The position numbers and the translations under genes were made by a program. From Anaeromyxobacter sp. (GTDB lineage Bacteria; Myxococcota; Myxococcia; Myxococcales; Anaeromyxobacteraceae), in NCBI GenBank assembly GCA_016718565.1, contig JADKCZ010000018.1:730109-794108 (forward strand): a DNA stretch of 64,000 nucleotides. The letters are read 5' to 3'. Each line of letters opens with the position of its first letter. The stretch's first letter is position 1. The notes under the pieces are model-generated. The model was not told the DNA's origin. It saw only the letters and a list, made by a program, of their open reading frames with translations, and made no database searches. Of the stretch, positions 6,996 through 18,297 are shown one piece after another.

Positions 6996-9563
6996 CTAGC
7001 CGACGACGCGGAGCTTGCCGCCCGCGGGCTGGTACTCGGGCAGCTCGTCGAACTGCAGGTACCGGTAGACCTTGTCCGCCCTGGGCGCGATCTTGGCGTT
7101 GAAGGCCTCGAAGTACTCCGCCTTGGTGGGCAGCTTGCCCATGGTGGCGGCCATGGCGCCGAGCTCCGCCGAGCCCAGGAACACCTTCGCCCCGGCGCCC
7201 ATGCGGTCGTCGAAGTTGCGGGTCGAGGTGGAGAAGACCGTCACCGCGTCGGGCACGCGCGCCTGGTTGCCCATGCACAGCGAGCAGCCGGCCGTCTCGA
7301 TGCGGGCGCCGATGGCGCTATAGGTGGTGAAGTAGGCCTCGTCGCGCAGCTGCTGCTGGTCCATCCGGGTGGGCGGGCAGAGCCAGGTGCGGACGGCCGG
7401 GTTGAACTTGGCCCCCTTCCAGATCTCACCGGCCGCGCGGAAGTGGCCGATGTTGGTCATGCAGGAGCCCAGGAAGACGTCGTCGATCTTGGTGCCGGCC
7501 ACCTCGGAGAGCACCTTCACGTCGTCCGGGTCGTTGGGGCAGGCCAGGATGGGCTCGGTGATCTCGCCCAGGTCGATCTCGAAGACCTTCTGGTACTCGG
7601 CGTGCTTGTCGGCCTTGAGCACCTCGGGCTTCTTGAGCCACTTCTGCACCGCGGCGATGCGGCCCTCGAGCGCCGCCACGTCGCCGTACCCGTCGGCGAT
7701 CATCTTCTTCATGAGCGCCACGTTGGAGCGCAGGTAGTTGGCGATGGTCTTGGGCGAGAGGGCCACGCAGGCCGCCGCGGCGGAGCGCTCGGCGGCGGCG
7801 TCGGTCAGCTCGAAGGCCTGCTCGACGGTCAGGTCGGGCAGCCCCTCCATCTCCAGGATGGCGCCGTTGAAGATGTTCTTCTTGCCCTTCTTCGGCACCG
7901 TCAGGTCACCCGACTTGATGGCCCACAGCGGGATGGCGTTGACCACGTCGCGCAGGGTGATGCCGGGGGCGAGCTTCCCGGTGAAGCGCACCAGCACGCT
8001 CTTGGGCATCTCCAGCGGCATGAAGCCGAGCGCCGCGCCGAAGGCCACCAGGCCAGAGCCGGCCGGGAAGCTGATGCCGATGGGGAAGCGGGTGTGCGAG
8101 TCGCCGCCGGTGCCCACCGTGTCGGGGAGGAGGAGCCGGTTGAGCCAGGAGTGGATGACGCCGTCACCGGGCCGCAGCGCCACGCCGCCGCGGGCCTGGA
8201 CGAAGGCCGGCAGCGAGGCGTGCATCTTCACGTCGGCCGCCTTGGGGTAGGCCGCCGTGTGGCAGAAGGACTGCATCACCATGGGCGCCTGGAACTTCAG
8301 GCAGGCCAGCTCCTTGAGCTCGTCGGCGGTCATGGGGCCGGTGGTGTCCTGCGAGCCCACCGTGGTCATCTTCGGCTCGACGTACCAGCCGGGCAGCGCG
8401 CCCGGCAGGCCGCAGGCCTGGCCGACCATCTTCTGCGCCAGCGTGTAGCCCTGCCCCTTCTTGGCGGGCGGGTTGCTCTTGACCACGAAGGTGGTGGCGG
8501 GCCCCTGCTTCAGGGCCTTGCGGGCCCGCTCGGTGAGGGCGCGGCCGATGATCAGCGGGATGCGCCCGCCGGCCTGGAACTCGTCGCGGATGGAGTCCGG
8601 CGAGAGCGTGAAGGTGGAGAGCACCTCGCCGGCCTGGCTGCGGATCTGGCCCTGCCTGGTGTCCACCACCACCACGTCGCCCATCTTGAGCCGGGAGACG
8701 TCGGCCTTGTTGATGGGCAGCGCGCCGGAGTCCTCGGCGGTGTTGAAGAAGATGGGGGCGATGACGCCGCCGATGATGACGCCGCCGTTCCGCTTGTTGG
8801 GCACGAACGGGATGTCCTCGCCGATGGCCCACTGGACGCTGTTGCAGGCCGACTTGCGCGACGAGCCGGTGCCGACCACGTCGCCCACGAAGGCCACCTC
8901 GAAGCCGGCGGCGCGGTACTCGGCGATGGTGGCCAGGCCGGCCGGGAACTTGGTCTTGCCCATGGCCAGCGAGTGCAGCGGGATGTCCGGGCGGGTGGCG
9001 GCGTCGCCGGCCGGCGAGAAGTCGTCGGTGTTGATCTCGCCGTCGACGCGGAAGACCTTCACCGTGATGGTCTCGGGCACGCCCTTGCGGGAGGTGAACC
9101 ACTCGGCGGCGGCCCAGGACTCCAGCACCTTCTTGGCGGCGGGGTTCTTGGCCTTGGCCAGCGCGGCCACCTCGTCGAAGGCGTCGTAGACGTAGATGAT
9201 GCGGGAGAGCGCGGTGGCGGCCAGGTCGGCCAGCCCCTTCACCTGCAGCGCGGCCACCAGCGGCGGCACGTTGAAGCCGCCGCCCATGGTGCCGAGCAGC
9301 TCGACGGCCTTCTTCTTGTCGATGAGCGGGCTCTTCTGCTTGCCCTTGACCAGGTCGGCCAGGAAGGCGGCCTTGACCGCGGCGGCGGGGTCCACGCCGG
9401 GGGAGACCCGGTCGGTGAGCAGGCCGAGGAGGAACTGCTCCTTGCCCTTGGGCGGCTTCACGAGGAGCTTCACCAGCTCCCGGGTCTGCTCGGGATCGAG
9501 CGGCTTGGCCGGGATGCCCTGCGTCTTCCGCTCCGCCTCGTGCTTCAGGTACGCCTCGATCAC
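6996..9563 (-). CDS. acnB: Aconitate hydratase B
   Basis: 855 residues, the usual AcnB length. It isomerises citrate and isocitrate in the TCA cycle, and family members also hydrate 2-methylaconitate. The AcnB-specific order is visible: N-terminal HEAT-like helices (1-150), a swivel domain containing SRKSACNSVQWAIGEDIPF, then the catalytic domains. [4Fe-4S] ligands lie in FLGSCMTNIGHF and CSLCMGNQ, and GGDSHTRFPIGISFPAGSG is present. The start is GTG at 9563 with an AAGGAG site in front, which fixes the start. A promoter is recognisable at 9627-9655. Confidence 0.97.
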   Translation of the reverse strand: MIEAYLKHEAERKTQGIPAKPLDPEQTRELVKLLVKPPKGKEQFLLGLLTDRVSPGVDPAAAVKAAFLADLVKGKQKSPLIDKKKAVELLGTMGGGFNVPPLVAALQVKGLADLAATALSRIIYVYDAFDEVAALAKAKNPAAKKVLESWAAAEWFTSRKGVPETITVKVFRVDGEINTDDFSPAGDAATRPDIPLHSLAMGKTKFPAGLATIAEYRAAGFEVAFVGDVVGTGSSRKSACNSVQWAIGEDIPFVPNKRNGGVIIGGVIAPIFFNTAEDSGALPINKADVSRLKMGDVVVVDTRQGQIRSQAGEVLSTFTLSPDSIRDEFQAGGRIPLIIGRALTERARKALKQGPATTFVVKSNPPAKKGQGYTLAQKMVGQACGLPGALPGWYVEPKMTTVGSQDTTGPMTADELKELACLKFQAPMVMQSFCHTAAYPKAADVKMHASLPAFVQARGGVALRPGDGVIHSWLNRLLLPDTVGTGGDSHTRFPIGISFPAGSGLVAFGAALGFMPLEMPKSVLVRFTGKLAPGITLRDVVNAIPLWAIKSGDLTVPKKGKKNIFNGAILEMEGLPDLTVEQAFELTDAAAERSAAAACVALSPKTIANYLRSNVALMKKMIADGYGDVAALEGRIAAVQKWLKKPEVLKADKHAEYQKVFEIDLGEITEPILACPNDPDDVKVLSEVAGTKIDDVFLGSCMTNIGHFRAAGEIWKGAKFNPAVRTWLCPPTRMDQQQLRDEAYFTTYSAIGARIETAGCSLCMGNQARVPDAVTVFSTSTRNFDDRMGAGAKVFLGSAELGAMAATMGKLPTKAEYFEAFNAKIAPRADKVYRYLQFDELPEYQPAGGKLRVVG

Positions 9564-9626
9564 GTGGGTTCTCCTTGGCCGGTTGGGCTCGAAGATGCTC
9601 CGAGGATGGTGCTCGGGGAGGCGCCT

Positions 9627-9655
9627 CGTTTACCACGCCGCGGTGTGGGTGTCAG
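9627..9655 (-). promoter_or_regulatory. Probable sigma-70-type promoter of acnB
   Basis: On the minus strand, CTGACA (9650-9655) and TAAACG (9627-9632) are separated by exactly 17 bp. The implied transcription start near 9620 leaves a leader of about 57 nt before the acnB GTG. The rest of the gap, up to 9939, contains no convincing gene; I see only G+C-rich sequence with short imperfect repeats. Confidence 0.55.
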
Positions 9656-9939
9656 CCGCGCCTACCCCGAAAACCGCCCTGAGATTCGCCGCTTGGGAGG
9701 ACCGGTGCGGTCCACGATTCGGACGCCACGGAAGCTGGCGCGGCCCCTCGGGAATCCTCTCGTGGGCGGCGCCCTCAGAGGCCGTGAGGGAGTCCCCGGA
9801 CCGAGCCGGGCGGTCGAGGCGCCCGCAGCGCCAGGCGCGCCGACCGAGCCCATCTCGCCGATGGGTGAGGGAGGCGCAACGCAGCGATGCGCCGCGCATC
9901 GGCCGATCCGGCGACGGGAGGGGATTCCTTCACGGCCTC

Positions 9940-11754
9940 TCAGGCCGCGGGTTGCTGGCTGGTGGCCCGCGCCCGCGCGTCCCTGAAGCCGCTCACCGCG
10001 CGCTCCGCCGCCTGGAAGGCGCGGGCCGCCGCCTCCGGCTCCCCCTGCAGCTCGCGTACGTGACCCAGCTCGTAGAAGACGGCGGCGGCGCTGGCGGGCG
10101 CCAGGGCCGGATGGGTCAGCGCCCGCTTCAGGGTCCTGGCCGCCTCCGGCAGCGCGCCGCCCGCCGCCTGGCAGAGCGCCAGGGCCACCAGGCAGTCGAT
10201 GGCGCGCCCGCCGGTGGCCGACCCGAGGGCCACCTCGAGCTCCGCCATGGCGTCGGTGAGCAGCCCCATCTCGCGATAGGCCAGGGCCAGGTCGTAGTGG
10301 GTGGCCACGTCGTCCTGCGCCACCTCGGCGGCCACACCCTCGCGGAAGCGCTGCAGCACCTCCTCCACGGTGGCGAACTCGGCCGGCTCGAGCAGCTCGA
10401 CGTCGAGGGCCAGCGGGTCGCTGGCCGGGTCGGGCGGGAGGGGCGGCGCCGGCCGGATCACCTCGCGGCCGGCCTCGAGCCGCGCCAGGAGCGCCGCCAC
10501 GCCCGGGTGGCCCGGGTGCGTGGCGGCCAGGCCGCCGAGCAGGTCGCGCGCCTCGTCCTGGAACCGGTGCGCCACCAGGAACTCGGCGTGCGCCAGGTCG
10601 TCCTCCAGGTCGGCGTGCGGCGCGACCTCGTCCTCCACGGACACGCCCTCGCCGGCCAGATCGATGAGCTCGGTGTCGTCGTCCAGGTCGTCGCCGACGA
10701 GCGGCGGGGGGGGCCCATCGGGCGCCGGCGCGGGCGGCGCGGGGAGCTGCGGCGCGGCTGCCTCAAGCAGCGGCAGGATGGGCAGCGGCGGCGGGGTCAC
10801 CGCTGGCAGGGGCGGGCGCGCCACCAGGGGCGGCGGGAGCGGGAGCGGGGGCGGAGTCCGGGACGGGGCCCTGGGGGCGGCCCTGGTCGAGGTCGAGGTC
10901 GAGGTCGAGGTCGAGGTCGAGGTCGAGGTCGGGGTCGAGGTTGGGGTCGAGGTCGAGGTCGAGGTCGGGGTCGAGGTCGGGGTCGAGGTCGAGGTCGGGG
11001 TCGAGGTCGGGGTCGAGGTCGGGGTCCCCCTCGACTCCGGGCCTGCGGCCCTCCGCTCGGGGTGAGCGGCCAGGCCGCTCGAGGTGCTGGAGGATGTCGA
11101 GGTCGAGGTCGACCCCGCAGCCCGCGCGGTGGGCTGCAGCCGCGGCACCACCGGGGCCACGCGGGCCTGCTCCCGGACCAGCGTCGCCACCGTCTCCTCC
11201 CGCCCCGCCGCGCGGTGACGCTCCACCTCGGCGCCGAGCAGCGCCTGCGCCTCGCCGACCTGGCCCGCGTCGCGCAGCGCCTGCGTGAGCCGGATGAGCC
11301 GGCGGGCGTCGTCGGGCGCCAGGTGGCTGGCGCGCCGGGCCGCCGCCAGCACCCGGGGCCCGTCCTGCACCAGCTCCCAGGCCCGCAGCCCCTCCTCGGC
11401 GTAGCCCAGGGCGTCGGCGATCAGCCCGAGCCGCTGGGCCAGCTCCGCCAGCTCCAGCCAGGGCCGGTCGGGCGGCGCCTGGTAGCGGGCCAGCTGCCGG
11501 AGCGCGGCCGTGGCGCGCAGGTAGAAGCCCTTGCGCTCGGCCGCGTCGGCGGCGCCACGGAAGGCGCGGCGCACCGCGTCGTGATCGCCCAGCTTGAGCG
11601 CCAGCTCGGCCTGCCGCACGTAGAGCCGATCGTCGTCGCGGTCCTTCTCGAGGATGGCGTCGACGACCTTGGCGGCCCGCCGCACCCGCCCCTTGCGCAG
11701 GTGCTCGGCGAGCTCCGCGTCGAGCTTCTGTCGGATGTGCTTGGCGTGGGCCAT
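9940..11754 (-). CDS. TPR protein with hexanucleotide-encoded Ser/Thr/Pro linker
   Basis: 604 residues. The N-terminal half (1-190) is a run of TPR-like helical hairpins (RRAAKVVDAILEKDRDDDRL, then LGLIADALGYAEEGLRAWEL). The linker at residues 210-300 is made of alternating Thr-Ser and Thr-Pro pairs encoded by a GGTCGR tract, then a Pro-rich stretch. The C-terminal third (about 375-604) is a second TPR block (LAYREMGLLTDAMAELEVAL). There is no signal peptide. TPR arrays bind proteins; no catalytic domain is visible. It lies between mdh and acnB on the same strand but is separated from each by 180 bp or more, so a shared operon is doubtful. Confidence 0.82.
   Translation of the reverse strand: MAHAKHIRQKLDAELAEHLRKGRVRRAAKVVDAILEKDRDDDRLYVRQAELALKLGDHDAVRRAFRGAADAAERKGFYLRATAALRQLARYQAPPDRPWLELAELAQRLGLIADALGYAEEGLRAWELVQDGPRVLAAARRASHLAPDDARRLIRLTQALRDAGQVGEAQALLGAEVERHRAAGREETVATLVREQARVAPVVPRLQPTARAAGSTSTSTSSSTSSGLAAHPERRAAGPESRGTPTSTPTSTPTSTSTPTSTPTSTSTSTPTSTPTSTSTSTSTSTSTSTRAAPRAPSRTPPPLPLPPPLVARPPLPAVTPPPLPILPLLEAAAPQLPAPPAPAPDGPPPPLVGDDLDDDTELIDLAGEGVSVEDEVAPHADLEDDLAHAEFLVAHRFQDEARDLLGGLAATHPGHPGVAALLARLEAGREVIRPAPPLPPDPASDPLALDVELLEPAEFATVEEVLQRFREGVAAEVAQDDVATHYDLALAYREMGLLTDAMAELEVALGSATGGRAIDCLVALALCQAAGGALPEAARTLKRALTHPALAPASAAAVFYELGHVRELQGEPEAAARAFQAAERAVSGFRDARARATSQQPAA
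10885..11026. repeat. Hexanucleotide tract (GGTCGA/GGTCGG), about 24 units
   Basis: 142 bp of tandem six-base units, GGTCGA and GGTCGG interspersed, with one GGTTGG variant. It lies wholly inside the TPR gene and encodes Thr-Ser/Thr-Pro dipeptides on the minus strand. Because the unit is six bases, changes in copy number keep the frame. A few more units occur at about 11096-11113 in the same gene. The same unit type recurs at 26334, 33308 and 34227. Confidence 0.95.
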
Positions 11755-11876
11755 GGGCGGGAGGCGGTGACCGACGGGCCCTCACCGGGGCGGACCTTAG
11801 CGCCCCGACGGACGCCGGGTGGGCCACTCAACGGGGCGTATGTGCGCACTTACCATGGGCCGGCGCCGGACGCAGC

Positions 11877-11908
11877 GAGGCCCCGGTCGCAGGAGCGGCC
11901 GGGGCCTC
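11877..11908 (-). terminator. Hairpin downstream of mdh
   Basis: A 10-bp perfect stem (GAGGCCCCGG at 11877-11886 with CCGGGGCCTC at 11899-11908) lies 26 bp beyond the mdh stop. There is no T-run, so it may act as an RNA-stabilising or Rho-assisted end rather than a classical terminator. Confidence 0.45.
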
Positions 11909-11934
11909 ATGGACCACCCGAAGGCGGGATCCTG

Positions 11935-12885
11935 CTACTTGAGCGTGGCCACCAGGTCGGCCACGGCCTTCACCGACTTGTCCATCATGGTCTGCTCCTC
12001 GGCGTTGAGCTTGAGCTGGAGGATGCGCTCGGCCCCGCCGGCGCCGATGACCACCGGCACGCCGACGTAGAGCCCCTTCACGCCGAACTCGCCGTTCAGG
12101 TAGACGCAGGTGGGGAGCACCCGCTTCGAGTCCCGCAGGAAGGACTCGGCCATCGAGATGGCGGAGGAGGCCGGCGAGTAGAAGGCCGAGCCGGTCTTGA
12201 GGAGGGCCACCACCTCGCCGCCGGCGCCGCGGGTGCGCTTGACCATGGCGGCCATGCACTCCGCCGCCTTCTCGGCGCCGTACTTCTGCTCCAGCAGCTC
12301 CATCACCGGCACGCCGCACACCGAGGTGTAGCGGACCAGCGGCACCATGTCGTCGCCGTGGCCGCCCAGGGTCACCGCGGTCACGTCCTTGACGGACACG
12401 CCGAGCTCCCAGGCGATGAAGGCGGCGAAGCGGGCCGAGTCGAGCACGCCCGCCTGCCCGACCACCATGTGGTGCGGGAACCCGGTGATGCGCTGGCAGA
12501 GCGTCACCATCGCGTCGAGCGGGTTGGAGATGACGATGACGAAGGCGCCCGGGGCGTACTGCTTGATGCCCTCGGCCACGCTGGTCATGATCTTGGAGTT
12601 CACCGAGATCAGGTCGTCGCGGCTCATGCCCGGCTTGCGGGGGAGGCCGGCGGTGACGATGCACACGTCGGCGCCGGCGATGTCCGCGTAGCTGTTGGTG
12701 CCGGTGAGCTTCACGTCGAAGCCGTCGACCGGGGCGGCCTCGGCGATGTCGAGCATCTTGCCCTGGGGCAGCCCCTCGACGATGTCGAACAGCACCACGT
12801 CGCCGAGCTCGCGGAGCGCCGCCAGCTGGGCCAGCACGCCACCGATCTGCCCACCGCCGATCAACGCAATCTTCTTCCTTGCCAT
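11935..12885 (-). CDS. mdh: Malate dehydrogenase
   Basis: 316 residues, of the lactate-dehydrogenase-like (type III) malate dehydrogenase group. It oxidises malate to oxaloacetate with NAD. The Rossmann motif is ALIGGGQIGGVLAQL, with the acidic residue of VLFDIVEGLPQGK after the second strand. TAGLPRKPGMSRDDL carries the mobile-loop arginines, and GGHGDDMVPL contains the catalytic His. It starts 48 bp downstream of icd on the same strand with AAGGAG upstream, indicating an icd-mdh operon. Confidence 0.96.
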   Translation of the reverse strand: MARKKIALIGGGQIGGVLAQLAALRELGDVVLFDIVEGLPQGKMLDIAEAAPVDGFDVKLTGTNSYADIAGADVCIVTAGLPRKPGMSRDDLISVNSKIMTSVAEGIKQYAPGAFVIVISNPLDAMVTLCQRITGFPHHMVVGQAGVLDSARFAAFIAWELGVSVKDVTAVTLGGHGDDMVPLVRYTSVCGVPVMELLEQKYGAEKAAECMAAMVKRTRGAGGEVVALLKTGSAFYSPASSAISMAESFLRDSKRVLPTCVYLNGEFGVKGLYVGVPVVIGAGGAERILQLKLNAEEQTMMDKSVKAVADLVATLK

Positions 12886-12933
12886 GGTCGTCTCCTTGGG
12901 TGTGTTGGTACGGGGTCTACGCGCTGCGGGGGT

Positions 12934-15168
<2,235 letters not shown>

Positions 15169-15215
15169 GCCGTCTCCTTGGAGGGGGGGCTTCGGTCAGA
15201 TGGTGGGGAGTGGTG

Positions 15216-15251
15216 TAGACACCAAATCCGGGGCTCCACTGTCAAGCTTGA
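15216..15251 (-). promoter_or_regulatory. icd promoter with overlapping palindrome
   Basis: On the minus strand a perfect -35 TTGACA (15240-15245) is followed after 18 bp by TGTCTA (15216-15221). A perfect 10-bp palindrome, TCAAGCTTGA (15242-15251), overlaps the -35 and is a candidate operator. The remaining sequence between icd and ccoS (15252-15460) shows nothing I can assign. Confidence 0.55.
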
Positions 15252-15460
15252 AACCCCTGGTAATCTGGACTCATCCAGCCTGTGAACGGTCGGCGGACCC
15301 GCTCGCAGCAGCCTGGAGCCGCGCCGGGTGAGAAGGCTTCGCTGACGACCCCAGAAGCCCGAGGAATCGGAGGGGTGGTCGGCCCGGACGGGGTGGAGAC
15401 GGCCGGGCCGCGGAGGCGCGACGGACCGGTGCGGCACGTGGTCGCGGTCGCTCGGGCCTC

Positions 15461-15652
15461 CTACCCGGAGGAGGCCGGCGGCCCGTCCGGGGGCGGCGGG
15501 GCGGGCGGCCGCTCGTCGTCGTCGTCGTCGAGCATCCGGTACTTGGGGCCCTCGGGGTCCTCGTACTGGCCGCTCTTCACGCTCCAGACGAAGCCCCACC
15601 AGGCCAGCGCGCCCAGGGCCAGCGACAGGATGATCAGGCCGAGGAGGTTCAC
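15461..15652 (-). CDS. ccoS: cbb3 oxidase assembly protein CcoS
   Basis: 63 residues from a GTG at 15652 that overlaps the ccoI stop (GTGA). One membrane helix (LGLIILSLALGALAWWGFVW) is followed by the CcoS signature VKSGQYEDPEGPKYRMLDDD and a Pro-rich tail. CcoS is needed in other bacteria to insert haem and copper into the CcoN subunit. It is the last gene of the cbb3 operon. The Pro-rich tail makes it slightly longer than typical. Confidence 0.9.
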   Translation of the reverse strand: MNLLGLIILSLALGALAWWGFVWSVKSGQYEDPEGPKYRMLDDDDDERPPAPPPPDGPPASSG

Positions 15653-18297
15653 GGGAGCACCTCGGAGCCGCCGGCCGCCGGCCGGGCCAGGGCGGCGTCG
15701 GCCCGGGTGAAGGTGGAGCGGAGGCGCAGCGAGTTGCCCACCACGAACGCCGACGAGGCCGCCATGGCCGCGGCGCCGACGATGGGGTGGAGCACGCCGG
15801 CCACCGCCAGCGGGATGGCCACCACGTTGTAGAAGAAGGCCCAGAAGACGTTCTGCCGGATGATGGCGGTGGCCCGCCGCCCCAGCAGGAGCAGGTCGGG
15901 CAGCAGCGACAGGTCGTCGCGCACCAGCACGGCGTCGGCGCTCTCCATGGTCACGTCGGTGCCGCGCCCCATGGCCACGCCCACGTCGGCCTGGGTCAGC
16001 GCCGGGGCGTCGTTGAGCCCGTCCCCGACGAAGGCCACCCGCCGGCCCGCCGCCTGGCGCGCCGCCACCAGCGACCGCTTCTCCTGCGGGCTGGCCTCGG
16101 CCACCGCCGCCACGCCGAGCAGCGCCGCGATGGCGCCGGTGGTGGCGCGCGCGTCGCCGCTCACGATGGAGACCGTGAGCCCCATCCCCCGCAGCCGCGC
16201 CAGCGCCGCCGGCGCCTCGGGGCGCACCGGATCGGCCACCACGAAGACCGCCTCGACCGCCCCGTCCCACACCAGCCAGGCGGTGGTGTCGCCGGCCCCC
16301 TCGAAGGGCAGGGCCCGCCCGTCGGCCTCCGGTGGCACCGGCACGCCGCGGTCCTCGAGGAAGGCGCGGTTGCCGATCAGCACCCGCCGGCCGTCCACCG
16401 CGGCCTCCACGCCGCGCCCGGGCACGGCCGCGAAGCCCGTCACCTCCGGCTCCGGCGCGGCGGGCAGGGCGCGGGCCGCCTCCACGATGGCCCGGCCGAC
16501 GTGGTGCTCGGAGCGGCGCTCCACCGCCGCGGCCAGCGCCACCAGGCCGGCGGCCCGGCCGGCGAACGGCGCGACGGCCGTGGTCGGGTCGGACCCACCC
16601 GCCAGGACCAGCACCGCCCGCAGCGCCGGCCGCCCGCGGGTCACGGTGCCGGTCTTGTCGAGCAGCACCTCGCGCACGCCGCCGGCCACCTCGAGCGCGT
16701 CCCCGCCCTTCACCAGCAGGCCGCGCGCCGACGCCAGCCCGGTGGCCAGCAGCACCGCCACCGGGGTGGCCAGCCCCAGGGCGCAGGGGCAGGCGATGAC
16801 CACCACCGCGATGGCGTGCAGCAGGGCCCGCTCGGCCCCGGCCCCGCGCCACAGCCAGAAGGCCGCGGTGGCCGCCGCCAGCGCCAGCACCAGCGGCACG
16901 AAGACCCCGACCACCCGGTCGGCCAGCGCCTGGAGCCGCGGCTTCTGGGCCTGCGCCTCCTCCACGGCGCGGATGATGCCGGCCAGCACCGTCTGCTCGC
17001 CGACGTGGGTCACCTCCACCACCAGGCTGCCGTGCAGGTTGATGGCGCCGCCGATGACCGCCGCGCCCGGCCCCTTGGGCACCGGCCGCGACTCGCCGGT
17101 CACCAGGGCCTCGTCGGCCTCCGACTCCCCCTCGACCACCCGGCCGTCGAGCGGGATGCGCTCGCCGGGGACCACCCGGACCAGGTCTCCGCGCCGGACC
17201 TGGTCCACCGGGACGAGCCGATCCGCGGGGGGCGCGCCCCTCCCCCCGTGCTCCTCCGCGGAGGGGCGCGGGGCCCCGGCGCCCGGGGGCGTGGTCGAGG
17301 GCTCCTGCCCGCGCCGCACCAGCCGGGCCTCCCGCGGCCGCAGCGTCGCCAGCCGCGCCACCGCCTCGGAGGCGGCGCGGCGGGCGCGGGCCTCCACGTA
17401 GCGGCCGGTCAGCACCAGGGTGGGGATCATGGCGGCGGTGTCGCTCCAGACCTCGCCGCCGTGCAGCGCCTGCCAGACCGAGAAGCCCAGCGCCGCCCCG
17501 GACCCCAGCACCACCAGCGAGTCCATGTTGAACCGGCCGTGGCGCAGCCCCGTCAGCGTGGAGCGCCAGAAGGGGGCCCCGGCCGAGAAGAGCACCGGCG
17601 CGGCCAGCCCGATGGAGATCCACTCCAGCAGCGACCGGGTGCCCTGGTCCATGCCCTGGAAGTACCCGGCGTAGAGCGCCGCCGAGTAGATCATGAGCTG
17701 GGAGGCCAGGAACCAGGCGGTGCCCAGCCGCACCAGGAGGTCCTTCACCTCGGCGTCGCGCGCCGCCGCCTGGGCCGTCTCCACCCAGGGCTTCGGCTCG
17801 TAGCCGGCGGACTGGATGCGCGAGAGGACCCGCGGCAGGTCGATGCGGCGCGGGTCGAAGCGCACGCGGGCCCGGTGGGTGGCGTAGTTGACCCGCGCCG
17901 CCAGCACGCCGGGGGTGCGCTGCAGCAGCCGCTCGTTGAGCCAGACGCAGGAGGCGCAGTGGATGCCGTCGATGGCCACGTCCACCTCGGCGGCCGCGCC
18001 GCCGTCGGCGGGGGTGACGGCGTAGGCCGACAGGTCGGCCGGCGGCGCCACCTGCCCCACCGGCCGGCCGGGCAGCGCCCAGCGCCGCTCGGCGTAGAAC
18101 CGCCCCAGCCCCTCCTCGTTCACCAGCAGCCAGACGCCGCGGCAGCCGGTGCAGCAGAAGACCAGGTCGGCCGGGCGGGCCAGGCCGGGCGGGCCGTCCC
18201 CGGGCGCGGCGGCCGGCCGGGCGGCGCCGGCGGCCCCCTCCAGGCGCACCACCTCCTTGGCCGGGAAGGAGGCCAGGCAGTGGTCACAGCGCAACAT
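15649..18297 (-). CDS. ccoI: Cu+ P-type ATPase CcoI/FixI
   Basis: 882 residues. The N-terminus has a Cys-rich metal-binding segment (CDHC, then CCTGC), followed by an HMA domain with CASC at GIHCASCVWLNERLL. Membrane helices surround the ion motif ACPCALGLATP. The phosphorylation site is DKTGTVTRG and the hinge GDGLNDAPAL. FixI/CcoI pumps export copper for the CcoN CuB centre. The start overlaps the SafE-like gene by 14 bp and the end overlaps ccoS. A Pro/Gly-rich insert (about residues 340-365) is unusual but lies in a loop. Confidence 0.95.
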   Translation of the reverse strand: MLRCDHCLASFPAKEVVRLEGAAGAARPAAAPGDGPPGLARPADLVFCCTGCRGVWLLVNEEGLGRFYAERRWALPGRPVGQVAPPADLSAYAVTPADGGAAAEVDVAIDGIHCASCVWLNERLLQRTPGVLAARVNYATHRARVRFDPRRIDLPRVLSRIQSAGYEPKPWVETAQAAARDAEVKDLLVRLGTAWFLASQLMIYSAALYAGYFQGMDQGTRSLLEWISIGLAAPVLFSAGAPFWRSTLTGLRHGRFNMDSLVVLGSGAALGFSVWQALHGGEVWSDTAAMIPTLVLTGRYVEARARRAASEAVARLATLRPREARLVRRGQEPSTTPPGAGAPRPSAEEHGGRGAPPADRLVPVDQVRRGDLVRVVPGERIPLDGRVVEGESEADEALVTGESRPVPKGPGAAVIGGAINLHGSLVVEVTHVGEQTVLAGIIRAVEEAQAQKPRLQALADRVVGVFVPLVLALAAATAAFWLWRGAGAERALLHAIAVVVIACPCALGLATPVAVLLATGLASARGLLVKGGDALEVAGGVREVLLDKTGTVTRGRPALRAVLVLAGGSDPTTAVAPFAGRAAGLVALAAAVERRSEHHVGRAIVEAARALPAAPEPEVTGFAAVPGRGVEAAVDGRRVLIGNRAFLEDRGVPVPPEADGRALPFEGAGDTTAWLVWDGAVEAVFVVADPVRPEAPAALARLRGMGLTVSIVSGDARATTGAIAALLGVAAVAEASPQEKRSLVAARQAAGRRVAFVGDGLNDAPALTQADVGVAMGRGTDVTMESADAVLVRDDLSLLPDLLLLGRRATAIIRQNVFWAFFYNVVAIPLAVAGVLHPIVGAAAMAASSAFVVGNSLRLRSTFTRADAALARPAAGGSEVLP

